DNA from: Albugo candida
Lineage: Eukaryota > Oomycota > Peronosporomycetes > Albuginales > Albuginaceae
Assembly (NCBI GenBank): GCA_905220665.1
Contig: CAJNAR010000161.1
Location: 124,001 to 188,000 of the forward strand
DNA: 64,000 nucleotides
Direction: 5' to 3'
The translations under genes and the position numbers were made by a program. Positions 1 through 10,880 of this stretch are shown one piece after another. The notes beneath the pieces are model-generated. The model had not been told where the DNA came from, did no database searches, and was given only the letters and a program-made list of their open reading frames with translations. Every line of letters starts with the position of its first letter. The stretch's first letter is position 1.

Positions 1-735
1 GATAAACCGTTGACATTCTGCTATAATCCTTTATTCAATGAGCTTAGCACTGAATCATCGTGGAAGTCTAATAGCTGAATTTAATGATATATTCTAGATA
101 ATATTCAGCTTCAACAATACCAAAACTGCTTGCAACAATAGTCAGTATCGCAACGGTCGAATAAGTATTCGTTCGGCAATACGGACGTCGAGGGAATGAT
201 CTGCTGGAGCTTCGATTTGATTGCACGCTAAGAATCAACAGAAGAGTGGGCAAATAGACACATCGTCTCATGATAAATGTTAGCTGAGAAGCGAACCATT
301 CCCGTATTGAACGAACGCGGCGCCGTTTGGAGTTCAAGCAACTTTTGTCGTTTACATGTATTAAGATTTAGAAGGCTTGGTATGTCCCGCTTTGATAAAA
401 GGCGCTCTTCTCTGTTGAAAATATAACCAATCATCAGACACAAAAGCGAAATCTACTTAAGCTTTTGGATTTAGAACATTCGAGAAGCAATATAGTGTCA
501 CAATAACCATCTATCTATCTTAGTCAGTGCGTCAATGGTGGTCTTGGTTACGGCGATTTTGATATGCAGTTGTCGACAACTAAAATAGTCGGCAACGATG
601 CTATGCGCTAATCCATACGCTATCATGCATCTTGCTAAAAATATGATGGATACGGAACGATCGCGACCGAGTTTCCGCGATTCAATGTAAAAAAAACCGG
701 AGCCCTGAGAGTACTTGCTCATTTGATTGCTAGAT
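1..735. other. No supportable gene
   Basis: Only short open frames without ATG-anchored, protein-like composition or plausible splice structure are visible. Homology to the second copy of the duplicated block (see 735-10,260) becomes recognisable only from about 735 onwards, just upstream of the broken pepsin-like gene. Confidence 0.6.
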
Positions 736-867
736 AAGTTTCCCGATTTTGATAAGTCAGCTGCCAGAAAGCTGATATCCTACTATTCTGGATGAGACAT
801 TAGAAGCTCGATTTAAAGCTCACAGTTTGGAAAGCAACGTTGTAGTCACTTGCAAACTTACCGAACC

Positions 868-1900
868 ATGAAGGCCGCTAATTTGCACTTATTCGTCCTT
901 TATCTTGCACAGGTAACTCTTTCTTCATGTGGCGTGCATATCCTCCGTCCAGAACTTGTAAAATTGACTGAATTGGATGCTGCCATGTTTGTACTTGATG
1001 CTAAAAACGCAGGTGAGAATAAATGGGAACTTCAATCAACTGCAAGAGATGCTAAATGGATGTTCACTATCGAAGCTGAAAGATGCACATCGTATTTCAA
1101 CAAAAGAAAACAACCCTTTGAGATGCTGCTTTCCTGTTTATTCGCTATTTCAGATTTGGACGCATCTAATGAGCATCAGCAACTGCCAAAGTCAAGCTAA
1201 ACATCGTATCATTCAACAAAAACGAGCCCTGATGTTCGTTCTGGGTAAAAGTTAAGGCTCTCTGCTTCTCTCCTCGATCAAATAATTCGCTTAGTACGGC
1301 ATACGACAATGACCGTTGCCTTGTATTGGGACACACCATTTACGCTTTGTCTCGGTGTCTACCCGACACGTCGCGAAGACGGTTGGGAAACAATTCCATA
1401 TTTTTCTTCTCATTTATACCTTGATGAACTTGCAATCGGATACTTTTGTGCGATGATCACGGTGGGGTATGCTTCAACCTATATATATCGGAATGAAGGA
1501 AGAGATATTTTGTCCTTTGATTTTGGGCGCTTGAGAAGTGTGATTCCGACTAATATTTATTCGATAATCGTTAATAGCTCGGTAAAAACACACCAATTCT
1601 GATACATTCGACTGCGACTCAGTCCGTCAACTTGATCTGTCTGATACACGGTTCAAAGTCGACAATTTAGAAGAGGATTTGAAGCTCACAAGTAAAGAAT
1701 ACGTTCAGGAGGTACTCGACAGAAAAGATGATACAAGCCAAGAAAAGTACATTACGGCTTTGGAAGCAATGCCTTCTGTAAAATGGAGAATGGGCGCGCC
1801 GACTCTCAAGCGTCATCCTATGCTACTTTGTGATAATGGCACGGCCATCAACCTGGAAATTCTCTCTTCGCCAAAGAAAAAAGAGCCACAGGATTTCTGA
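868..1900 (+). pseudogene. Broken pepsin-fold secreted protein gene (copy 1)
   Basis: This is the decayed sister of the open gene at 15,918-16,934. The start ATG at about 868 opens a signal-peptide-like leader and a reading frame that stops at 1,200. Homology resumes in other frames at about 1,309-1,602 (contains SFDFG, the equivalent of the second catalytic-loop position, and the downstream helix IPTNIYSIIV) and again at 1,679-1,900 (KEYV, then WRMGAPTLKRHPM, the pepsin C-lobe WxxGxPxx strand). At least two frame breaks separate these pieces. The promoter and leader region is well matched to copy 2. The DFG triplet is present in both copies, so loss of the DTG/DSG motif predates the duplication. 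Confidence 0.8.
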
Positions 1901-1979
1901 TATTCTTTGTTAATAAAACACGAATATTTTTTTTCTTTGACCCCTTCTTCTACTGATGTAATACTCGTACGGATATGCT

Positions 1980-2916
1980 TTAAAAATCGACGCTACTCCG
2001 ATCTCGAACATTGTCATCGAGATGCGCCCAGCATTTGACTTGATAGTTTGTAGCTCTGATACACTTGCGTCCTGACCAATCAAGTAAGTGATTTCTACTT
2101 GAAATAATCCGATCCAAAAAAATTGGCAGTTTGCCGATCTCTGCAAAGTAATTTAGTTCCATATCGAAGCTTGTTGACAAGAGCCGCAGTATCATTGTGA
2201 TGATTTGGGTTGTTAGGTGTGGCAGAATGTGAGTCATGGCGCCTTGGGATGGAAATTGTTATATCAATGTACAACACCCAGAACTGTGTCCAGCACGCCA
2301 ACTTTGTCATGAACTTCGCCGCACCCTGACCCTGGATGTGGACGAAATATATTATGTTGCGAAGCTTGTTGAACCTGTTGCGATGCCATTGAACTATTTC
2401 CGGCATGATCTATGAGGCTAATTGAGATACGCATTCGCAAGATCACGGTCAAAGTTCAGTACGTTCGAATGTGATGGCTTCGAAAGATCGACAAGAACTG
2501 CTGAAACTCTCCATTCCTTTCAGATACTATACTTTCAATGGTTTTTTAACTGTGCATTTAATCTAGTTTTAGCCCGTTTAGTTCCACGTTCACATTCGAG
2601 ACAGAATTGAGGCTCTAATGAACACAAGACACCACTTTCCTCACTGAAATTAGTGCAGGAGCCAGCATCGCTTCCACAAATGATGATGGAATGCATGCCA
2701 ACTTCTACATATATTCGTTTCAATATACTCCAATTCAATTAATGCTATGACTTGAACTCGGCATGCAGTCGCACATGAATCCCACTTCCTGCAATCCGAT
2801 TCGGGATTCTCTTTTTCAATTTCGATTTGCTGATGAATACTATATAATATGCCGAACAATACAAACAGAAACAAGCGGGTTACAGATGGAGTGATGTGAA
2901 ATGCTATAAATCGCAT
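1980..2916 (-). pseudogene. Decayed cysteine-rich secreted protein gene (copy 1)
   Basis: Reading the minus strand from an ATG at 2,916 gives a strongly hydrophobic leader (about residues 12-28) followed by a short segment with several cysteines, then in other frames another cysteine-rich stretch (about 2,535-2,700; CGSDAGSC and FCLEC) and a tail ending near 1,980 (KCWAHLDD). The last part matches the minus-strand frame 16,977-17,246 of copy 2 (KCIAWLDD), which lies tail to tail with the pepsin-like gene in the same way. Frames change several times and not all changes fit a clean intron, so I call it a pseudogene. The family is not recognised. Confidence 0.35.
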
Positions 2917-2999
2917 GGTAGTGTGACTAACTTTGCTGGACAATGCCCAAACACCTGTACATACGTCCAAGCGCAATAAGCTGTTACTGGCTTGTCTCC

Positions 3000-5900
3000 A
3001 TATTTCCGAAAGTTCAACAGCAAATGCTAGAGAGTTTCAACTTGGTCTGCCGTCTTTATAGGATTATCATTCCGGTTGGATCTCGTGTGAGCTTCAGAAT
3101 ATGCAGTACGCAGTCTTTGAATCCGGAATCGGATGTCACTCCTAGCACCTTGTAAGTATTGAAGCGTACAAGATCAGATATCACTAGATCATAAAGAAGA
3201 AAGAGCTGAGCGCTCTTCTAAACTTAATTTTGCGCCAGGAAAAATTCCTTCATATGACAGGAGACTTTTCGTCATTGCAACATCTGTATCGCAAGCATCT
3301 TTAATCGGCAAGGTTTCATTACGAATTGCCTTGACAGAAGATTAAGATGCTACCTGCCACCACCTTTTTATCGTTATCGTTTTGTGTGACGAGTGCTGGC
3401 TATATATGATGCCCAGCCTCGTCGGGGATTAGATCTCAAGATGTGTCACCAGCCATGACGCTGAATGATGTGCGTTGAAAGTGACTTCGCATATGTGTAT
3501 AAAAATACAATTCGTCCCGGGAATCCGCTTTCTTGTGTTACGTTTCTATACGAGATGTTGGCCTGCACCCATACATTTTTAATTTTTGGTCAGCTTTGTA
3601 ATGTGCCTTTGTTCTTATGCATTGACAGCCTTCGAAACGGAGCATTCCATTGACCGGTGTGCTTGCGAGTATCGATCGCCTCCACTATGACGCTAACTAT
3701 TCGCCAGTTTTTAACGATTAAGCATAAGATATTCACCATAGGCGTAGAAAAACTCCTATTCCTGCAATTTTAGATTTGATTTTAACAATTCCTGCGTGGA
3801 AGAGACTGAATTGATTTATCACTTGGCAATGACTGATGCCGAACGCTGCATTTTTTCTTTATTCCCCAAGTTTCGTGTATCATCAAACTTTAAATTGCTT
3901 CCGTTCTAGATTCTTATCCATTCTCTTCGTCAATGCGATAGGCTCATCATCCTCAAGATTTCATGCTGGTGGTAGCCGTCTTTTGAGTCGAAACGTTCCG
4001 TTTATGTGCATCTAAAACAACACGACAGTCAAGGCCCCGTCATACCAATCAACTTCATCCGATTACATGACCTAGCCTATCGATACACCAATATTGAATA
4101 TGAGCGATGGTTCCATTGCCCTACCATATAATATCTGAATATAATGAAGTTCAACCCTGCTGATGTAATTTTATAGCAAAAGAGATTTTTTTTTCTTCTA
4201 TAATTACGCTTTCCGTTGTCGCAGTAGTCCAATGAGGAACACTTCTACAGCCTGGTGTATTAAGTAAACAAAACCACGCACGAATTCGGTTTTATTGCTA
4301 ACATTCTATAGTGAGAAGAGGTGATTTTGCGAGACAGAAAACGCGGCTGTTTCTGTGTGCTGATATTGCTTTCTACGTGTATGGAGTAGATGCTCGATCG
4401 TTAAACTTCAGCGAGTCTAAAATCCATTCATATACTCAAAAGTACCTGTGTTAGAGCCCCCAGATAAGATAATTGACGGCGTTATCTTCACTATTCCATC
4501 GACGGTGCTGGTATGCAAAAGCTGACGAGCGAGCCGTGAAACCATCACACTTCTACTTTTTTAAAGAATTGATTCCCACCATGTCTGGCGATTTTCATGG
4601 CTGCTCATCCTTGCGTCTTTCGAGCTTTAATCAAGATGAGGCTTGATAGCAGGCATGTAGACGAAGTGATACAATAGTCGGCGAGGAACAAAATTGGTCG
4701 ACCCATACGCTAAAATAATTCCTACTAACTCGAGGGTTTCGGATATGCTTATCGACCCTTGTTACGATTACATAGACTATCTACGCCAGGAGAAGATCAC
4801 TCCACGTACAATGGCACCACACGCGGTTCTTGATAGTCAAATCCCTGTAAGTTTTCGCTATCATGATGAAAAAAGGCTTTTAGACACAAATCATCCCTGA
4901 CTGAACGATCTCACAAGAGCTGGATTGGTGACAGCATAGGGTTGCTCAAGAAGTTATCATTGATACACAAAATACTTGGGTTAGAACGATAGACCGGAGA
5001 AGCTTCCATACTGCAAGACACCGTAAAGTACTTCCCACACAGTAAGATTTACATTCTATGTACCTTGCACGTTCAAGGTGCCACTGCTGTAGGAAGTGTG
5101 GACTATGATAGGCATCAGAGCTTGGTCATGAACCAAGGTTTACCATCCATCTTGGATCGGTATGTGAATTGCTGAGTAGGGAAGGCAGGGCGTCATAGTC
5201 GTGTGTGCTATAGTGAGTGTAACGCCGAGGTGGACGATATGGAGGAGTGAGGGCAGACTAACTGTTCAATCACGGAACCAAACTTGAGCGAAGAGATGTG
5301 AAGATTTGAAAAACGTTAATGGAACGCAAGGGTAGTTGATAAGTTCTTTGATGGGTATATTATTTCGGTTCGGAACAGACACCAACGTTTCAGATGTACA
5401 AGCTCGGTATGGTGAAAGAAAAAGACTTTGATTTAGCGCGTCTTCCATAGCCGGCATTAAATGTTTTAAAGTATATGATGTCACTCAGTTATGAACGGTA
5501 ATCGTCTTAGAATACTTGGATATGATAAAGGTTTACGTTGAAATTGTCGTTGTGCTTATTGTTCTCTAAATACTGCGGTAGTTCACAATTAAAATGTCCT
5601 GTATATTTATCAATCCCTTCCAAAAATTCCATGCTTCCAAGCCGGAATCCTTACCGAAGGGAAATAAAAACAGCGACAATCATCAGCTGAATATTGCATT
5701 TTGTCTGAACTCCACGTGTACGATCGTGACAGACTTGTAAGATGCGGAATTGCTACACAATGTGACTCTGAACACCCGTCGACCTACTTTCGTGTCGAAG
5801 TAATGATGCTAACTTCTGCTGAGATTCTTGTGAAAATACCAATCAGAGTTTGCGTCAGGTCATTTTCTGGGCTGATGATGTATTAGTAATCGTAGCCAGA

Positions 5901-6700
5901 TATGAATCTTCCTGCACAAATGTGGCTACTAAATTGCTGTAGCGTCAGGCGGCGTCCATGCCGACTTCGTCTACCTTCAGATCGACATTCAACATGATGC
6001 TATGCGTGGTGATATCTACTTTCGACACCTTAAAAAAGATCGCGCACGACAACAGATGCAGCATTCAATGAGGTTGTACTTTTACGAGCATCACCGGTTA
6101 TTTGAGATGCGAAGCTATATAAAGCATAGACACTTTCTAAGGCAATGGAGCATGATAGAAATACAGCAATCTATAGGTGTCACAATGGCTCTAGATTTCG
6201 TACGACATGCAACTTGCACAAAGGGGACAAACTCTCATGATACCGTTTCTTATCAAAGAGTAATGATAAACCCACTTTTTGAATGCCTCATTCATCCATT
6301 AGACTGCATGCGAAGCTTTCATACAGATCGTAAGTAACAATCTGCAGTGCAGACATAAGCAGTTTCACGGAAAGCCACAATACCAGTCAACATTCCTACT
6401 TCGAAAACCACATGTGCTAGAAGTGTACTGGCTAGAAGTGTATTGTTTTCTTCTGTCAATCTTGATCAGCGAGCCGCACGATGTCCCAGATACAGGTCGT
6501 TCATAACTAGTCACTTTCTTATACAACGGTTGGTTTCTTGATTTGCATGAAACTATATAATGAATGGCACCTTTCACCCACCGCTGGAGACAAGCTCAAG
6601 ACATCCTTGATCAATCACAACGCTTGCGGGGATTTCTTATGCGCTAATATTCATTGCATGCCTTCCACAGGTATCTCTACTGCTGTTGATAACACGGCTT
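3000..6700. other. Copy-1-specific stretch, no intact gene
   Basis: About 3.7 kb that has little or no partner in copy 2 of the duplication. I find no gene model. One island at 4,694-4,900 (plus strand, 68 residues beginning VDPYAKIIPTNSRV) has protein-like composition and runs into a consensus-like GTAAGT splice donor near 4,849, so it may be a leftover exon; the family is not recognised. Other open frames here are short and compositionally random. Confidence 0.45.
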
Positions 6701-7536
6701 CCATCAGAATTCAGTAAGCAGCGGGAAAAGAGGGCATTCAACACGATATTAGCAAGAAATTTTGTAGAAGTCAAGCATCCGCAAAATGCAGCGAAACTGC
6801 AAGTCTATGGCAATGCAACGCAATCATGACTATCGCGATTTTCCTTCGCATGTATAAATTTCTGATGCGACTTTGTAGCTTATGTGAACGCCGCGAAGCT
6901 TGATCCATACTTGTAAAGTCTACTTGTGAAGATCCAGCGAAATTTGCCAAGCTATTTCTGAAGTAAAGCATAGCATATACCAGAATTTTGAAAGCTATGT
7001 ACTGGGAGCCCAAGCAAAGGTTGCAGAGATGCAAATTTGCACATTGAGTACGTCTTCATGTCTCACTTTGGTGTCCATTCGCCACGTGCACTTCAATGTT
7101 CGCTTAGGATGGTGAGTAAGCAGAGACATCTGAAATCAAAACCTTTTCAAGGTGCGAGGGTAAGGCATATCTCAATGCATCTCTTTCTCCAGCCCGAGAT
7201 CGCAAATCATGTACCCTGTTCGAGTTCTATAGGACAGTAGTTCTCACAATCTTAGCTTGTTGGAAGAACGCACCTCGTGATGTGACCACTGGTTACCTAC
7301 ACAAATGTTTGTCATGACATTAGAGATTGAGTTGCAGGTAAGAAAGATAATACTTGATATTTTGAAAAGGTACGCGGTTGCTCAACTCAGAGTCTTTCAA
7401 GCGAATCACCATATTACCGGCGCAGAATCTTTGAACCTCTAATTTACATCTACGTCGAGTAAGGCGAGGTTTCTGATGAAGAACTGGAGATGGTATGATT
7501 ACTCCGTTTACATATCTCTCATGAAGGATTCCTACT

Positions 7537-7806
7537 CTACATAGAATGCGATATTTTATGTAAAATGTGTAACTTGTCATCGGGAATCGCAAGTCCAGCG
7601 GCTGAAAGTCTCCTGTCGAGTCTATCTAAGAATGTATGGAACTTACTAGGGTCAGTCGCGTTTTGATACGGGTGTTTTGATTGAGAAGACAATGTGTAGT
7701 CATCAAGGAAATGCGAGATACGTCCAAATTTGGATCGTTCTAGATCTTTGACCAGCATTTCGTATGAGAAATTGGAGAGTAAAGCATTCAAGAATGTCCT
7801 GTACAC
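7537..7806 (-). pseudogene. Possible retrotransposon Gag-like fragment
   Basis: A minus-strand frame of about 89 codons contains a segment, KFHTFLDRLDRRLSAAGL followed by AIPDDKLHIL, that resembles the helical region of Copia-type Gag (UBN2) proteins, where a 'hL..L...L...G..I.DD..A..LL' pattern precedes the SLP.SY motif. The SLP.SY motif itself, an adjacent zinc knuckle, protease or reverse transcriptase are not visible, and no long terminal repeats were noticed. The call rests on one short motif and is tentative. Confidence 0.2.
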
Positions 7807-9281
7807 AATTCAAATTGGTTTCTGAGAAACGCTTGAAGGATAGATTTGCAGGTACTACACACGCTACTTGCAGGTGCCTATCAAGTTGATTGTCTCCATA
7901 ACGGAGACGAAAAAGCACTTCACATCGCGAGGAAGAAGTGTAGAATGAGTGTTTGCGAGAAATCATGCACAGAAGCTGAGCTGCTCACAGATGCACATAG
8001 GCAAATGATAAAGTGCGTAGACTATGCTTCAAAATATACCACATACCCGCGTTTTAGCAGATAGAATATGTAGCATGACTGAGAAATTTGTAGGCGATGG
8101 CGCATTTACGAAATGATCCCCAAAATGCAACACTGTAAATGAAGTTTGACGAGAAGTCATGGCACTTCGAAGGTTTCGTTGTAGCCGTATCGATAAATTC
8201 ATTGGTCATATCGACTTTGTAGACCATGCAAGCGGCTTGTTTTCGACAAAAGCCTTTTTCCAGCTATGGCAAGTCTTTTTGCAAATATCGTAACCTTTTT
8301 TGTGTGACCAGTATACTGAATCGCACGTAATGGTGATATCTCTCTGGTAATCTTCAACTAGTCAAAAAAGATGACGCATGGATTCCGGGTTCTCCGGTTC
8401 TACGCCATGACTTCGTTATCATCTATATCGCATACAAATCCATGCCACGGCCATATTTGCAAACATTCTTTGAGAGGTTCCTTGACATGTACGAAGTCAA
8501 CAATATATCAAAACGATCCATAGACGAGGGTAGATCGTTCATTAGTAACGATACATTCCAAGAATACAGAAGCGTGGCAAGGCGAGAAGTACAACCATGT
8601 TGAAAATACCGTAATCACCGAGTTTTATTTCCCGATGGGATAGCAAACGCTGTGTAGATGGCTACGAATGAAGAGGAGGAACATGAAGAATGTTCAATGA
8701 TTCAAGGCACGCAATAGGTGTGCTTGATTAGAAGGAAGTGGCTATAAGAGACGTCCTAACGGTTGATGGGGTGTCGCGCGTGACACAAAAGCACTTTATT
8801 TTATCAAACCGTCTTGCAATTGGGCTTGTACGGCGATATCGTGAGCATGTGGACAAAATGTACGTATAGGCATCATGCGATGTAGTTAAACAACTGTAGT
8901 AGAGGGCTGTGAGAAGGAATGCAAGTTCCGCAGCTAGGATTAAAATAAGCATGGAGTCCGTTCAGTCTTCTCGGAGTATTTAAAACGTGGCAGACATAGA
9001 GCCAAATGACATAATCAAGCGATAAAGCCTTTCATTTTCGTATGCTTTTTCCTTACAAAAGCGGAATACTGACAGCAGGAGAATATGGGAAAGAAAGAAA
9101 TAAAATACCGGAATTGCTACACCACCCCTTATATTTAAGCCGAACAATACGCAACTCCTACTACAACACGGATTGTGTACGCCATATTTCATTGCAAATC
9201 ATTACTGGGATGGCATGTATCAAGAATGGGATTGTTGCGACAGAAACCATGGATGTATTTAGTGGGGACAAGTACCGTGCC

Positions 9282-9720
9282 CTATCTCCCATTTTGATGC
9301 CCATCTCTTGCAGGACCATCTCTTCCTGGACCATCTCCACCACTATTAGGTGGTTTGGCTATGGAACCTGCTGGGCCATGTCCAATGTCTGGGGACCCTC
9401 CACCCTCATGGTCATTAACATCCAAGAGGCGATGTTTTTGTGCTTCATTTCGTTCAATCATTGCTATTGCGCCACTCTCACTGAATGCGTTCATGAGAGC
9501 AAGGAGGACGACTCCGCTGAATAGGAAGTTGTTACAAGGCATACTGTGGTACTTGCACTCGAAGAATTCAAAACTGACCCAGCTTATCTTAGCCGATTTG
9601 GGTGTGAAGTCTGATAAAGTAAAGTGCTGATGCGAGAATACATTACCAGCTGTTTCAAAAAACACATACAAGATTCAGTAGATCTTCTGCGTTTGTATAA
9701 AGGATATGAAGACTTTCCAC
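9282..9720 (-). pseudogene. Small secreted-type protein gene, decayed (copy 1)
   Basis: The minus strand reads a hydrophobic stretch (LFSGVVLLALMNAF) followed by a Gly/Asp/Pro-rich tail ending at 9,282. The equivalent in copy 2 (about 20,300-20,730) has the matching SSGVALAALMSAF stretch. In both copies an upstream segment with an ATG (TGT-ATG-TGT) ends in AGCTG, followed by GTAATG/GTATTG and about 40 bp to a shared TATCAG acceptor, which looks like one conserved intron. Joining the exons meets stop codons in both copies. The inverted shred at 47,643-47,905 has a third relative that does keep an ATG and leader. The family is not recognised. Confidence 0.35.
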
Positions 9721-10269
9721 TGAGCCGAGCCTTTCCCTTCTTTTTTTGCGTATCTGCCTTTTCTTGTCGCTTTTCCTACCTCGCAGCAAACAAGCCACAA
9801 TGACTCATCTGATGGATACTCTGTCTTCAATGAGTTATCATTACTACCCTCTCGTTCCACGATGTGATCCCATTCACAGCTATGCGTCATGTAATAGTAC
9901 GCTATATTGCTATCATTGCAATTGGGTGGTAAATTTTATGGGTTTCTTATCGCCTCCTTGGCAACGGAAGAAATATTGCAAAAACTACAGCTAATTCAAA
10001 GCGCTTTGTTGCGTTGTTCGCAGGAACCCAGGCACATGAACATTGTGTTGCTCGATATGATCAGATTTTCCTGCTTCTTCTCACCCCGAATCTTGAAAAT
10101 GCGCGAGGCCTCTGCTCTCAAAAAATTTTTGGTAGAAATTCCAAAGAAAAAGTACAGGTAATACCTGCATTTGTAGTCTTTATAAAACTGCATTAGAAAA
10201 AACAACTGCATTGGAAAAGATCGCCACGTGCTTATAAGAAAATACAATTCTGAAAATATCGCAGATTCA

Positions 10270-10880
10270 TCCTCCATATTTCTTTCTATACTCAGCATCA
10301 TCTCTACCAGCTGCACTTGAAGGGAATGCCTCTGGTCAATCGAGGTGTTCATATCGTATGGAGCAACATACTGTGCAGAAGAGCTCCGCATCATGTTAGT
10401 TGCCCTTGCTTAGCATAGCCATTCCACGTATACTACAATACTGTCTTCCAAGCTAGTATGAGTAACACCTTCGTCAAAAACCACTATTGCTTACAACATA
10501 AACTTTGTTGAATCATACATCCTCAGTTATGTTTGGCGCGTCGAAAGTAACAGAATCCTGCACTTCCACGTATATTCTTTCCGGCACAGATTTGACCTTG
10601 TTTCACTGTCACCGTATGTCCGTGAAGAAGAAACCCTTTCGTCATCTGCACACGCACCGAGTCGACACCACATCAAAATCAGTTGCCATTATATATCTAC
10701 AGACAAATAGCAGATAAAAAACTGGCGCAGGAAGCGAGATCGGCAACGTAGTTGGAGAAAGATAATACGAACAAGACTCCATCCTGGCAATGAAGTCCAG
10801 ATATAGAAAACGCTGACATCATTCATCAATAAAGAAGTCAACTTGAAGACATCCTCTATCGGCTTATAATGAATTGGTTT
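10270..10880. other. Spacer between duplication copy 1 and polymerase pseudogene
   Basis: No gene, RNA or repeat that I can support. The similarity to copy 2 fades out shortly after about 10,260. Sequence corresponding to the RNA ligase gene that lies upstream of the real polymerase gene was looked for here and was not found. Confidence 0.5.

Larger units (their letters stand above)
735..10260 (+). repeat. Diverged segmental duplication, copy 1
   Basis: This block aligns by eye, collinearly and in the same orientation, with 15,785-21,260. Anchor pairs are 740-880 with 15,793-15,920 (promoter and start of the pepsin-like gene), 1,500-1,900 with 16,540-16,870, 2,250-2,470 with 17,185-17,345, 6,780-6,900 with 18,130-18,220, 7,030-7,100 with 18,425-18,490, 8,150-8,230 with 19,240-19,320, 9,480-9,530 with 20,525-20,570 and 9,710-10,160 with 20,735-21,140. 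Copy 1 is longer mainly because about 3.7 kb between 3,000 and 6,700 has almost no partner in copy 2. Similarity is patchy with many indels, so the duplication is old and most of it is unconstrained. Confidence 0.8.

Noticed and set aside
9042..9524. 160-codon plus-strand frame in duplication copy 1
   Set aside because: Overlaps the minus-strand small secreted gene remnant and has no counterpart open frame in copy 2.
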